In this document: one piece after another, positions 33,933-42,643 of the stretch
Layout: every line of letters starts with the position of its first letter
Position numbering within the stretch: position 1 is the stretch's first letter
Origin: Dietzia natronolimnaea
GTDB taxonomy: Bacteria > Actinomycetota > Actinomycetes > Mycobacteriales > Mycobacteriaceae
DNA length: 64,000 nucleotides
Direction: 5' to 3' (one strand)
Assembly: GCF_039525805.1 (NCBI RefSeq)
Contig: NZ_BAAAHZ010000014.1
Position numbers and translations under genes: made by a program
The notes under the pieces: model-generated
The model's database searches: none
What the model was told of the DNA's origin: nothing
Seen by the model: the letters and a program-made list of their open reading frames with translations, nothing else

Positions 33933-35440
33933 CCGCCTCGTCCACCGCGTCGTCCACCGCCTCGCGGACCGACCTGCCCCGGCTCGTGGTGGCGGCCCCG
34001 GCGTCGGGTCACGGCAAGACCACCGTCGCCACGGGACTCATGGCGGCGCTGCGGCGCAGGGGCCTCACGGTCTCCGGCCACAAGGTGGGCCCCGACTACA
34101 TCGACCCGGGATACCACGAGCTCGCCACCGGGCGGCCGGGCCGCAACCTCGACCCGCACCTGGTCGGCGAGGACAGGATCGTCCCCCTCCTGCTGCACGG
34201 CGCCCAGGCAGCGCCGCGCCCGGCCGACGTCGCCGTGATCGAGGGCGTGATGGGCCTGTACGACGGCCAGATCGGGGGCGACGGCTTCTCCTCCACCGCC
34301 CACGTCGCCGGCCTCACCGACACCCCGGTCCTGCTGGTGGTGGACATCTCCCACGCCTCCCGGAGCATCGCGGCCGTGGTGCTGGGGATGGCGACGTTCG
34401 ACCCGTCCGTCCGGATCGGCGGGGTGATCCTCAACAAGGCCGGCTCCGTCCGGCACTCGGACGAGGTGCGCCGCGCACTCGAGCCACTGGGGATCCCCGT
34501 CCTCGGCGTGCTCAGCCGGGACGACGAGGTCACCGCCCCGTCACGGCACCTCGGGTTGGTCCCGGCGGCGGAGCGACCGGGGGCGGCCGGCAGCCTCGAT
34601 CACCTCGCGGATCGCCTGGCCGCCTCCGTGGACCTGGACGCGGTGATGCGACTGGCCCACACGGCGCCGGCGCTGTCCGGTCCGGCCTGGTCCGCGGAGG
34701 AGGCACTGGTCGGGGGCCTGCCCGACTCGGGACCGCCGGCGCTGGCGCTGTCCGGGCCCCGGCGACCGGTCGTCGCCGTGGCAGGGGGCCGCGCCTTCAC
34801 CTTCCGCTACGCCGAGACGGTCGAGCTGCTCGACGCCGCGGGGTGCGACGTGGCCGTCTTCGACCCCCTGGCCGACTCCGCCCTGCCCGAGGGCACCGCC
34901 GGCGTCTACCTCGGCGGCGGGTTCCCGGAGGTGCACGCGGCGGGACTGGCCGCCAACCGCCCGATGCTCACGGCGCTGCGGACCGCCCTCGGCGCCGGTG
35001 TGCCCACCGTGGCCGAGTGCGCGGGACTGCTCTACCTCTGTCGCACCCTCGACGGCGCCCCGATGATCGGGGCGGTGCCGGCGGACGCCGCCATGTCCCC
35101 GCGCCTCACGCTGGGCTACCGCCGCGTCACCGCGGGGTCGACGAACCTCCTCACGGTGGCGGGCACCGAGGTCACCGGCCACGAGTTCCACCGCACCACG
35201 GTCACCCCGGGCTCCGGCGTGGGCACATCTGGCGTGGGCACATCTGGCGCGGGCGCGTCCGCGGCGTGGACGTGGGGCGATCGCGCCGAGGGCTTCGCGA
35301 CCCCCAGCCTGCACGCCTCGTACCTCCACACCCACTGGGCCGGGCACCCCGCGCTGGCGGCGAGGTTCTCGGCCGAGGTCGCCCGCGTGCACAGCACGCC
35401 GCCCGTCGACAGTGGTCGACGGGCGGCTCGCGTCAGCTGA
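33926..35440 (+). CDS. cobB: Cobyrinic acid (hydrogenobyrinic acid) a,c-diamide synthase
   Basis: The 504-residue protein has the CobB order: ATP-binding domain with PASGHGKTTVATGLM and SGHKVGPDYIDPGYH, then a C-terminal class I glutamine amidotransferase domain with GGGFPEVHA and the nucleophile Cys in VAECAGLLYLC. It amidates the a and c carboxylates of the corrin ring. The ATG at 33926 overlaps the cobO end by 7 bases. Near the C-terminus a 15-bp tandem repeat (35216-35245) encodes SGVGTSGVGTSGAGAS, a flexible insert not usual for the family. Confidence 0.94.
   Translation: MVTASSTASSTASRTDLPRLVVAAPASGHGKTTVATGLMAALRRRGLTVSGHKVGPDYIDPGYHELATGRPGRNLDPHLVGEDRIVPLLLHGAQAAPRPADVAVIEGVMGLYDGQIGGDGFSSTAHVAGLTDTPVLLVVDISHASRSIAAVVLGMATFDPSVRIGGVILNKAGSVRHSDEVRRALEPLGIPVLGVLSRDDEVTAPSRHLGLVPAAERPGAAGSLDHLADRLAASVDLDAVMRLAHTAPALSGPAWSAEEALVGGLPDSGPPALALSGPRRPVVAVAGGRAFTFRYAETVELLDAAGCDVAVFDPLADSALPEGTAGVYLGGGFPEVHAAGLAANRPMLTALRTALGAGVPTVAECAGLLYLCRTLDGAPMIGAVPADAAMSPRLTLGYRRVTAGSTNLLTVAGTEVTGHEFHRTTVTPGSGVGTSGVGTSGAGASAAWTWGDRAEGFATPSLHASYLHTHWAGHPALAARFSAEVARVHSTPPVDSGRRAARVS
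35216..35260. repeat. 15-bp tandem repeat inside cobB
   Basis: GGCGTGGGCACATCT occurs at 35216-35230 and 35231-35245, with a degenerate third unit at 35246-35260. It adds Gly/Thr/Ser-rich residues between two conserved amidotransferase segments. Confidence 0.8.
35399..35426. terminator. Hairpin at the cobB 3' end, overlapping the coding sequence
   Basis: Perfect 12-bp stem (CCGCCCGTCGAC at 35399-35410, GTCGACGGGCGG at 35415-35426) with loop AGTG. It ends 14 bases before the last base of the cobB stop and 30 bases before the convergent gene end at 35456, so it can terminate transcription from both sides. Confidence 0.7.
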
Positions 35441-35455
35441 ACAGAGCGCGTTCGG

Positions 35456-36739
35456 TCACATGAGGTAGCACGCCTCGGTGAACTCGAAGTCGGCCGCGGT
35501 CGGCCCCTCGTACCACTCCTCCTCCAGGACGAGTCCCGTCGGGCTGTCCGCCTCGATCCGGTTGAAGATGGTCGAGCGCGAGGCGTGGTCGTTGACGTCT
35601 CCCGAGTAGTCACCGGCACCCTCGGCGAACATCCCGTTGGTATCCAGCCCGGTCAGGGAGTCGGCGGTCTCGAAGACCCCGGCCCGGGTGAGCTCGTCGT
35701 TCTCGATCGCCTGCTGGAGCAGGCCGCGGATGACGGTCTGGGCCGCCCATCCCAGCACGAACCAGTCGTTGGGCTCGGCCCCGATGGACTCGGCGTACTC
35801 GCGCATCTCGTTGTGGCCCTCGGAGTCGTAGCCCCAGGGCGCGACGGTGGCGGCGCCACGGTATCGGGCCTCGAGTGCCGGGGCGGCCTGGCTTCCCATC
35901 AGGCCCGCGCTCCAGGTGGGGGTGGCGCCGATGAACTGGCCCTCGTAGCCCTGCGCGACGGTGGCGCCCACGATGGCGCCGGTCTCGATCGCGCTGGTCG
36001 CGAGCAGGACGACGTCCGGCCGGTCCGCCAGGATCCGCTGGATCACCGCGGTCTGCTCGTCGGTGCCGCCCGGCGCCGTGGTGTACCGGGTGAACTCGAC
36101 GTCGCGCTCCTCGGCGGCGATCTCCGCGCCGTTCGCGGCGTCGTCGCCGTAGTCACCGGGGAAGTGCACCATGCCGACGCTCGTGGCATCGAGCTCGTCG
36201 ACCGCGTAGTCGACCATGTTCATGGCCTCGGCGCAGTAGCTGGTGCCGAACTCCAGCACGCCGTCCTCGAACAGCCAGTTCGACCCCAGCGAGGCGGGGA
36301 CGGCGAGGATGTTCTGCTGCCGCGTGTCGTCGAGGATGCCGTTGGTGTGGGCCGTACCCAGGGAGTGGGCCAGCACCAGGATCTGGTCCCTGATCTCCCG
36401 GTACTCCTGGGAGTGGGTGGTCTCGTTGTAGCCGCTGTCGCGCACGTGGGTCACCATGTCGACCTCGTAGCCGTCGATGCCGCCGTTCTCGTTGACGTTC
36501 TGCCAGTAGGCCTGCGCGCCCTCGATCATCGGCGCGCCGACCGGGGAGAACGGGCCCGTGAGGTCGGTGATCGCACCGAGGTAGATGCAGCCGTTCGACT
36601 CGTCGACGGCGTTGGGGCACGGTTCCTCGGTGACCCCGGCGACCTCGGTGTCGCCACCGTCGTCGCGGCCACAGCCCGACAGGACCAGGGCGACGGCCGC
36701 CAGGCCGGCCACCCCGCTGCGTAGTGTCTTCGACTTCAT
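35456..36739 (-). CDS. Branched-chain-amino-acid-type ABC transporter substrate-binding lipoprotein
   Basis: The 427-residue protein is a LivK/amide-type binding protein. A lipoprotein signal with lipobox LSGC (Cys23) starts it, followed by the type I periplasmic-binding fold (NGCIYLGAITDLTGPFSPVG; YGDDAANGAEIAAEE). It is the last gene of an operon of ABC transporter genes with an acyl-CoA ligase, separated from livM by 61 bases that contain a 15-bp tandem repeat. The substrate is unknown; the embedded CoA ligase suggests a carboxylic acid rather than an amino acid. Confidence 0.9.
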   Translation of the reverse strand: MKSKTLRSGVAGLAAVALVLSGCGRDDGGDTEVAGVTEEPCPNAVDESNGCIYLGAITDLTGPFSPVGAPMIEGAQAYWQNVNENGGIDGYEVDMVTHVRDSGYNETTHSQEYREIRDQILVLAHSLGTAHTNGILDDTRQQNILAVPASLGSNWLFEDGVLEFGTSYCAEAMNMVDYAVDELDATSVGMVHFPGDYGDDAANGAEIAAEERDVEFTRYTTAPGGTDEQTAVIQRILADRPDVVLLATSAIETGAIVGATVAQGYEGQFIGATPTWSAGLMGSQAAPALEARYRGAATVAPWGYDSEGHNEMREYAESIGAEPNDWFVLGWAAQTVIRGLLQQAIENDELTRAGVFETADSLTGLDTNGMFAEGAGDYSGDVNDHASRSTIFNRIEADSPTGLVLEEEWYEGPTAADFEFTEACYLM

Positions 36740-36760
36740 CGTCTTCTCCTCGGGTGTTCG

Positions 36761-36800
36761 GTGGGTGGATCGGTCGTGGGTGGATCGGCCGTGGGTGGGC
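36761..36800. repeat. 15-bp tandem repeat between the permease and binding-protein genes
   Basis: GTGGGTGGATCGGTC (36761-36775), GTGGGTGGATCGGCC (36776-36790) and a partial third unit GTGGGTGGGC (36791-36800). It fills most of the 61-bp gap between the livM-type stop and livK-type start. Confidence 0.85.
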
Positions 36801-38018
36801 TCAGTAGGTGAAGGGGAAGCTCTTCCAATACATCCGCATCCGCAGCCATATGCCGTACAGGCCCCGGGGCTCGAACAACAGGAAGGCCACGATGAGCCCG
36901 CCGTAGAGGATCGCCTCGACCTCGTAGATGTTCGGGCTGACGTTGGGCGCCGTGGAGATGAAGGGGATGAAGTGGGTCATCTCGGAGGAGATCCGGGGCA
37001 GCGACGCGATGAGCAGGGCGCCCATGATGGTCCCGGAGATCGTCGCGGCCCCGCCGATGAAGACGATGGCGACGAACTGGATCGACATGATCAACCCGAA
37101 CTGTTCCGGACCGAAGTGCCGGTTCGCGACGAACAGCAGCGACCCGCACACGCCCGCGTAGAAGGACGAGACCGTGAACGCGATGAGCTTGTACCGCGAC
37201 AGGTCGACGCCCATGACGCCGGCCGCGATGTCGCGGTCCCGGATCGCCCCGAAGGCGCGGCCGACCCGTGAGCGGGCGATGTTGCGGGCCGCGAGCGCGC
37301 CGATCAGCAGGAGCGCGAGGAAGAACCAGTACAGCTTCTGGTCGGAGGTGAACGCGCTGTCGAGCGTCAGGTCGTCGCCGAACAGCACGGGGCGGGGCGC
37401 CTCACGTCCGACACCCTGACCACCGGTGACACTGCTCCACTCGGTGAAGACGTAGGTTCCGAGGAACACCAGACCCAGGGTCACCACCGCGAGGTACAGG
37501 CCCCGCAACCTGGTGGCGAGCGGCGCCACGATCACCCCGCAGAGCGCCGCCATCGCACCGGCGGCGAGGATCCACGCCGGGATGAAGGTGATCCCCAGGC
37601 CCAGTGCGCGCCCCTCGGGGTCACCGGCCACCACCGAGGCGGTGTACGCACCGACCCCCACGAAGAAGGCGTGCCCCAGGGAGATCTGACCCGCGTAACC
37701 GGTGATCAGGTTGAGCCCGATGCCACCGATGGCCAGGACGAGTCCGAGCCCCAGGATCCGCAGCAGGTCATCGCTCACGTTGAACGGCAGCAGGATGGCG
37801 ATGAGGACCAGCAACCCGGCGCCGAGTGCCTTGGCCCGCGTGTTGAACAGCGCCTGTTCCTGCCGGTAGCTGGAGTACAGCTCCGGCCGGCCGCGGGGCC
37901 GTCCGAAGAAGCCGGTCCGTCGTCCGGTCCCCGTCCGCGGCGTCGGGGATCCCGATGCCGGACCGGTCGAGCCGCTCGACGTCCCGTGCGGCTCCGCCGC
38001 CGATACGAGTTGGCTCAT
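36801..38018 (-). CDS. LivM-type ABC transporter permease
   Basis: The 405-residue permease has about ten hydrophobic segments and the LivM landmarks GGIGLNLITGYAGQISLGHAFFVGVGAYT and the EAA-like loop AARNIARSRVGRAFGAIRDRDIAAGVMG. A 55-residue Gly/Ser/Thr/Arg-rich cytoplasmic N-terminus precedes the first membrane segment, longer than in E. coli LivM. Its ATG at 38018 overlaps the livH-type stop. It pairs with the LivH-type permease. Confidence 0.92.
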   Translation of the reverse strand: MSQLVSAAEPHGTSSGSTGPASGSPTPRTGTGRRTGFFGRPRGRPELYSSYRQEQALFNTRAKALGAGLLVLIAILLPFNVSDDLLRILGLGLVLAIGGIGLNLITGYAGQISLGHAFFVGVGAYTASVVAGDPEGRALGLGITFIPAWILAAGAMAALCGVIVAPLATRLRGLYLAVVTLGLVFLGTYVFTEWSSVTGGQGVGREAPRPVLFGDDLTLDSAFTSDQKLYWFFLALLLIGALAARNIARSRVGRAFGAIRDRDIAAGVMGVDLSRYKLIAFTVSSFYAGVCGSLLFVANRHFGPEQFGLIMSIQFVAIVFIGGAATISGTIMGALLIASLPRISSEMTHFIPFISTAPNVSPNIYEVEAILYGGLIVAFLLFEPRGLYGIWLRMRMYWKSFPFTY

Positions 38019-38902
38019 ACCCGTTCCACCTCCTTGGTGCCGAACAGTCCGTGGGGTCTGACCAGGAGAACGGCCAGCATGATGATCCAGGGCATCAGCG
38101 GCCCCAGGTTGGTGGTGAGCTCGGGGAACCACTGGTTGTGGTAGGTCGAGACGACGGCCTGGGCGATGCCGATGGTCAGGCCGCCGATGATCGCGCCGCC
38201 GATCGAGTCGAACCCGCCGATCACGATCGCGGGCAGCGCGATGAGCGCCACCAGCCACAGTTGGTTGCCGATCGGGCCGCCCGTCGCGGCGAAGACGCCC
38301 GCGATCGCGGCCAGCCCACCGGCCATCGCCCAGGACAGCGCGAAGATCGCGCTGGCACTGACCCCCTGGGCCATCGCCGCCTCCTGGTCCGACGCGACCG
38401 CCCGCATCGCCAGTCCGACCGAGGAGTACCGGAAGAACAACAGGAGGGCGATCACGATCACGGCGGCGGTGACGAACGCCGCCACGTGCCGGTGCTGGAT
38501 GACGACCCCGCCGATCACCGAGACGTCGGTTCCCCACGGGTCCCCGACCGACCGCGGCTGGGTCCCCAGGAACATGCCGGCGATGGTGCGGATGACGATG
38601 TCCAGCCCCACGGTGATGATCGCGACGATGAACACCGCCTTGCCGATCATCGGGCGGATCGCCGCCCGTTCGACCAGCAGGGCGACGACGCCGATGGCGA
38701 TGACCCCCAGGATCGCACCGACGTAGAAGCCCATCACGGGAGCCAGGAAGCTGACGATGATCGCACCGGACATGAGGAACGCGGGCTGCGCGAAGCTGAT
38801 GACACCGGTGGCCTTGAAGATCATGACGAAGCCGATCGCGACGAGTGCGTAGATGGCACCCGAACCCAGACCGACGCTCAGGGCACTGAGGAACTGGGTC
38901 AT
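38015..38902 (-). CDS. LivH-type ABC transporter permease
   Basis: The 295-residue permease has about eight hydrophobic segments and LivH motifs GLGSGAIYALVAIGFVMIFKATGVISFAQPAF and a loop with SSVGLAMRAVASDQEAAMAQGV. It forms the membrane channel with the LivM-type protein. The end of the CoA ligase gene is not separated: the start overlaps the ligase stop by 4 bases. Confidence 0.93.
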   Translation of the reverse strand: MTQFLSALSVGLGSGAIYALVAIGFVMIFKATGVISFAQPAFLMSGAIIVSFLAPVMGFYVGAILGVIAIGVVALLVERAAIRPMIGKAVFIVAIITVGLDIVIRTIAGMFLGTQPRSVGDPWGTDVSVIGGVVIQHRHVAAFVTAAVIVIALLLFFRYSSVGLAMRAVASDQEAAMAQGVSASAIFALSWAMAGGLAAIAGVFAATGGPIGNQLWLVALIALPAIVIGGFDSIGGAIIGGLTIGIAQAVVSTYHNQWFPELTTNLGPLMPWIIMLAVLLVRPHGLFGTKEVERV

Positions 38903-40734
38903 CGTGCCCCCTCGTACAGCTCGTCGACGAGGTCCGCGAACATCGCCGTCACCGCCGACCGCTTGACCTTCTGGGTGGCGGTGAGCTCACCCTCGTCGTG
39001 GTCGAGCTCCTTGGGCAGCAGCGCGAATGCCTTGACCTGCTCCACGGCGTTGAACCTCTCGTTGGCGGTGTCGACCACCCCCTGCACCAGCTCGCGGACC
39101 TCGGGTTTCTCCGTGAGGTCCCGGTAGGTGGTGTAGGCGATACGTTTGCGGGTGGCCCAGTCTCCGACCGTCTCGAGCTCGATCCCGATGAGGGCGGTGA
39201 GGAACCTGCGGCCGTCGCCGATCACGAGGGCCTCCTTGATGTAGGGGGACACCTTGAGGGCGTTCTCGACCTCCGACGGCGACACGTTCTTGCCGCCGGC
39301 GGTGATGATGATGTCCTTCATCCGGTCGGTGATCTTGACGTGCGTCCCGTCGACCCACTCGCCCACGTCCCCGGTGTGGAGCCACCCCTCGGCGTCGATG
39401 GTCTCGGCCGTCTTCTCGGGGTTTCGCCAGTACCCGGCGAACACCGCCGGGCTGCGGACCAGGATCTCGCCCGTCCTCTCGTCGATCTTGAGTTCGGTGC
39501 CCTCGTGGGGTTCGCCGACGGTCCCGAGCTTGACCCGTCCGGGCTTGTTGGTGGTGGCGATCGCCGAGTTCTCCGTCATCCCGTAGAGCTCGTGCATCGG
39601 CACGCCGATCCCCATGAAGAACTTGAGGACCTCCGGGGCGATCGGAGCCGCTCCGGAGACCGCGTGCCGTGCGTACCGCAGGCCCGTCCGGACCCGCAGC
39701 GCCCGATACATGCAGATCCACCCCAGCACGTACCAGGCACGGCTGGCCGGGGTGTGCCGCCCGCCGTTCGAGACCAGCGCGTCGCCGATCCGCTCGGCCC
39801 GCGCCATCCAGAAACCCGACCACTTCCGCTTGAGCCACGTGGCGTCCTCCAGACGGATCTGGGCCGAGGCCAGGAGCTTCTCCCAGATCCGCGGCACACC
39901 CATCACCAGGGTGGGCTGCACCTCCTGGAGGTTCTGGGGCACGGTGTCGATGGATTCGGCGAAGGTCACCTGGAGTCGGCTCGCGCAGCTCATCCACGTG
40001 GTGAAGAAGCGCTCGGCGACGTGCGACAGCGGGAGATAGGTGAGCACGTAGTCGGAGGGCCCCGGGGGCGGATCGGAGGTCCCCCCGCGGGTCATGACGG
40101 TGTCGATAGCGAACTCGACGTTGGTCGTGGTGAGCATGGCTCCCTTGGGCGGGCCCGTCGATCCCGAGGTGTAGACGAGGGTGATCAGGTCGTCGGGCTG
40201 GGCCTGCTCCATCCGCCGGTCCACCGCCCCGTCGTCCTTCTGTCGGTGTTCGCGACCGAGTGCCAGGAAGTCGTCCCAGTGGATGAGGCGCTCGTCGTCG
40301 TAGTGTCCCCGGATCCCGCGCGGTTCCAGGTACACGATGTGGGTGAGGTCGGGGCACTGGTCGGAGACCGCCAGCGCCTTGTCCACCTGCTCCTGGTCCT
40401 CGGCCACCAGCAGCTTCACCTGGCTGTTCTCCAGCAGGTACCCGACCTCGGCGGCCGGGTTGGTCGGATAGACGCCCACACTGACGCCCCGGACGGCCAC
40501 GGTCGCGATGTCGCAGATCAGCCACTCGGGGCGGTTCTCGCTGTGGATCGCGACGCGGTCCTGGGTGTCGATCCCGAGCGCGATCAGCGCGTGCGCGACG
40601 TCCTGGATCTGGTCCCAGTACTGGGCCCAGGTGGTCGGCTGCCAGACACCCCGGGACTTCCTGCGCAGTGCCACGTCCCCGGGGTGGGCGGCGGCGTTGT
40701 CCCGGACCCGAGTGGCCAGAGTGGTGGTGCTCAT
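38899..40734 (-). CDS. AMP-forming long-chain acyl-CoA ligase (AMP-dependent synthetase)
   Basis: The 611-residue protein is an ANL-superfamily ligase of the FadD15/long-chain type. ATP-binding motif LVYTSGSTGPPKGAMLT, ELYGMTENSAIATT, WLHTGDVGEW and the hinge TDRMKDIIITAGGKNVSPSEVE are present. It makes acyl-AMP, then acyl-CoA. It sits inside the ABC transporter operon, with overlaps at both ends (LivG side one base, LivH side four bases), so it is made together with the importer and probably traps the imported acid as a CoA ester. Confidence 0.93.
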   Translation of the reverse strand: MSTTTLATRVRDNAAAHPGDVALRRKSRGVWQPTTWAQYWDQIQDVAHALIALGIDTQDRVAIHSENRPEWLICDIATVAVRGVSVGVYPTNPAAEVGYLLENSQVKLLVAEDQEQVDKALAVSDQCPDLTHIVYLEPRGIRGHYDDERLIHWDDFLALGREHRQKDDGAVDRRMEQAQPDDLITLVYTSGSTGPPKGAMLTTTNVEFAIDTVMTRGGTSDPPPGPSDYVLTYLPLSHVAERFFTTWMSCASRLQVTFAESIDTVPQNLQEVQPTLVMGVPRIWEKLLASAQIRLEDATWLKRKWSGFWMARAERIGDALVSNGGRHTPASRAWYVLGWICMYRALRVRTGLRYARHAVSGAAPIAPEVLKFFMGIGVPMHELYGMTENSAIATTNKPGRVKLGTVGEPHEGTELKIDERTGEILVRSPAVFAGYWRNPEKTAETIDAEGWLHTGDVGEWVDGTHVKITDRMKDIIITAGGKNVSPSEVENALKVSPYIKEALVIGDGRRFLTALIGIELETVGDWATRKRIAYTTYRDLTEKPEVRELVQGVVDTANERFNAVEQVKAFALLPKELDHDEGELTATQKVKRSAVTAMFADLVDELYEGAR

Positions 40735-41546
40735 CAGCTCCCCCCTCCGTCCGCGGGCACCGCGGCCTGGCCGCCCAGATAGGCCTCCACCACCGCCGGG
40801 TGGCTCTGGACCTCCGCAGGGGTGCCGAGGGCCAGCGGGGCGCCGAAGTCGATGGCCAGCACGCGGTCCGCGATGTCCATCACCAGGCTCATGTCGTGCT
40901 CGACGAGGATCATGGGGGTCTTGAACTCCTGTCGGATCGAGAGCAGGAAGCGCGCGGTGTCCTCGGTCTCCTCGAGGTTCATCCCGGCCACGGGTTCGTC
41001 CAGCAGGAGGATCTCCGGCTCCATCGCCAGTGCCCGCCCGAGCTCGATGCGCTTCTGGATGCCGTAGGGCAGCAGGCCCACCGGGAGCTTGCGCCACGCC
41101 TGCAGCTCCAGCAGGTCGATGATCTCCTCGACAGCGGCGCGGTTCAGTTCCTCCTGGCGCCTGGCCGGCCCCACCCAGGCGATCGCCGCGAGCGTGCCGT
41201 AGCGGAACTTCACGTGCCGGCCCAGCATGAGGTTGTCGACCAACGTCAGGTTGGCGAACAACTCGACGTTCTGGAACGTCCGGGCGACCCCCAGGCGGGC
41301 GATCTTGTGCGGACGCATCCCCAGGAGCTGTTGACCCTCGAGCTTCACCGACCCCTGCTGCGGCCGGTACACCCCAGAGAGGACGTTGAAGATGCTGGTC
41401 TTCCCGGCGCCGTTGGGGCCGATGATCGCGAAGAGCTCGTCCGGGTTGACGGTGAAGTCGACGCCGTCGATCGCCTTGAGGTTCCCGAAGGCCAGGCTCA
41501 CCTGCGAGAACTCGACGACCGGGGTGGAGGTGGACGGGTTCGTCAT
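40734..41546 (-). CDS. LivG-type ABC transporter ATPase
   Basis: A 270-residue ATPase with Walker A GPNGAGKTSIFNVLSG, signature-region LPYGIQKRIELGRALA and Walker B PEILLLDEPVAGMN. The conserved LSGG signature is replaced by LPYGIQKRIELGRAL, a usual variation in LivG proteins. ATG 41546 overlaps the LivF-type stop; an ATG three codons earlier is less likely. Confidence 0.93.
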   Translation of the reverse strand: MTNPSTSTPVVEFSQVSLAFGNLKAIDGVDFTVNPDELFAIIGPNGAGKTSIFNVLSGVYRPQQGSVKLEGQQLLGMRPHKIARLGVARTFQNVELFANLTLVDNLMLGRHVKFRYGTLAAIAWVGPARRQEELNRAAVEEIIDLLELQAWRKLPVGLLPYGIQKRIELGRALAMEPEILLLDEPVAGMNLEETEDTARFLLSIRQEFKTPMILVEHDMSLVMDIADRVLAIDFGAPLALGTPAEVQSHPAVVEAYLGGQAAVPADGGGS

Positions 41547-42331
41547 GACGCCCACCTCTTGCGCCGCCGGTACTGTTTGACGTCGCGATAGGACTTCGTC
41601 TCGTCGGAGTCCGAGCGCGCGCCCAGGTAGAACTCGCGGATGTCGTCGTTGTCGAGCAGGTCCGCCGCGGGCCCGTCCATGACCACGCGGCCGGTCTCCA
41701 CCACGTACCCGTGTCGGGCGATCGACAGCGCCATCGCCGCGTTCTGCTCGACCAGCAGCACCCCGGTCCCCTGCGAGTTGATCTCCACGATGATGTCCCG
41801 GATCTGCTCCACCATCTTGGGCGCCAGGCCCAGGCTCGGCTCGTCCAGCAGGAGGTATCGCGGTGCGGACATGAGCGCCCGGCCGATCGCCAGCATCTGC
41901 TGCTCGCCGCCGGACAGGTAGCCGGCGACTCGCGACCTGCGCTCGTGGAGGACGGGGAAGAGCCCGTAGACGCGATCGAGGCCCTCGCGGAGGTGGCGGC
42001 GCGTGACGTGCGCGCCGATGCGCAGGTTCTCCTCGACCGAGAACTCCTTGAAGATCCGTCGCCCCTCGAGGACGTGTTTGACGCCGTGTCGCGCGATCGC
42101 GGGTGCGCTCAGCGAACCGATGTCCTCCCCGTCGAGGGTGACCGACCCCTTGGTGATGGCCCCGTTGTGGACATCGAGTAGTCCGGAGAGGCTGCGCAGC
42201 AGCGTCGACTTGCCGGCTCCGTTCGCGCCCAGCAGCGCGACGATGTGGCCGTCCGGCACGTCGAAACTCGCACCTCTGATGACGAGCATCGCGTCGTCGT
42301 AGACGACCTCGAGATTACGAACTGATAACAC
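41543..42331 (-). CDS. LivF-type ABC transporter ATPase
   Basis: A 262-residue ATPase with Walker A GANGAGKSTLLRSLSG, signature YLSGGEQQMLAIGRAL and Walker B PRYLLLDEPSLGLAP. The start is placed at GTG 42331, four bases after a perfect AGGAGG site; the frame stays open upstream to 42484, but that part is not LivF-like. It is the first gene of the six-gene operon; a -10 candidate TAGTGT is at 42362-42357. Confidence 0.92.
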   Translation of the reverse strand: MLSVRNLEVVYDDAMLVIRGASFDVPDGHIVALLGANGAGKSTLLRSLSGLLDVHNGAITKGSVTLDGEDIGSLSAPAIARHGVKHVLEGRRIFKEFSVEENLRIGAHVTRRHLREGLDRVYGLFPVLHERRSRVAGYLSGGEQQMLAIGRALMSAPRYLLLDEPSLGLAPKMVEQIRDIIVEINSQGTGVLLVEQNAAMALSIARHGYVVETGRVVMDGPAADLLDNDDIREFYLGARSDSDETKSYRDVKQYRRRKRWAS

Positions 42332-42643
42332 TCGGCCTCCTGGTGTGATGGAGACCACACTATTCTCAGGTGTCCGAACATTTCTGTGTTTAGGCCGATT
42401 TCTCTGATCATGTTCTCGGCGGCGCCGGGCTGGGCGAAGTCCCTGCGGGTGGCGCCGGAGTCGTGATACGTGAGGCCAGTCCACCGTCCTCGACCTGATT
42501 GACCTGCGGCGATGCCGACCCGCGCGAGATCGGGTCCCGCGAGGACGGACGCGGCCAGGCGAGGCGTCGATCGTCTCTACACGTGTGTTAACCCCGTAAT
42601 CGGACCCTGTGGATCGGCCCGGAACCCGGCGTCCGGAGCCTCC
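42332..42643. other. 312-bp region between cobK and the ABC transporter operon
   Basis: Holds the transporter promoter (TAGTGT, 42362-42357 on the minus strand) in an AT-richer patch at 42355-42410. I see no gene in the rest, and no clear terminator after cobK. Confidence 0.4.

Noticed and set aside
38998..40782. 594-codon plus-strand open frame
   Set aside because: Antisense to the acyl-CoA ligase, which has all ANL motifs.
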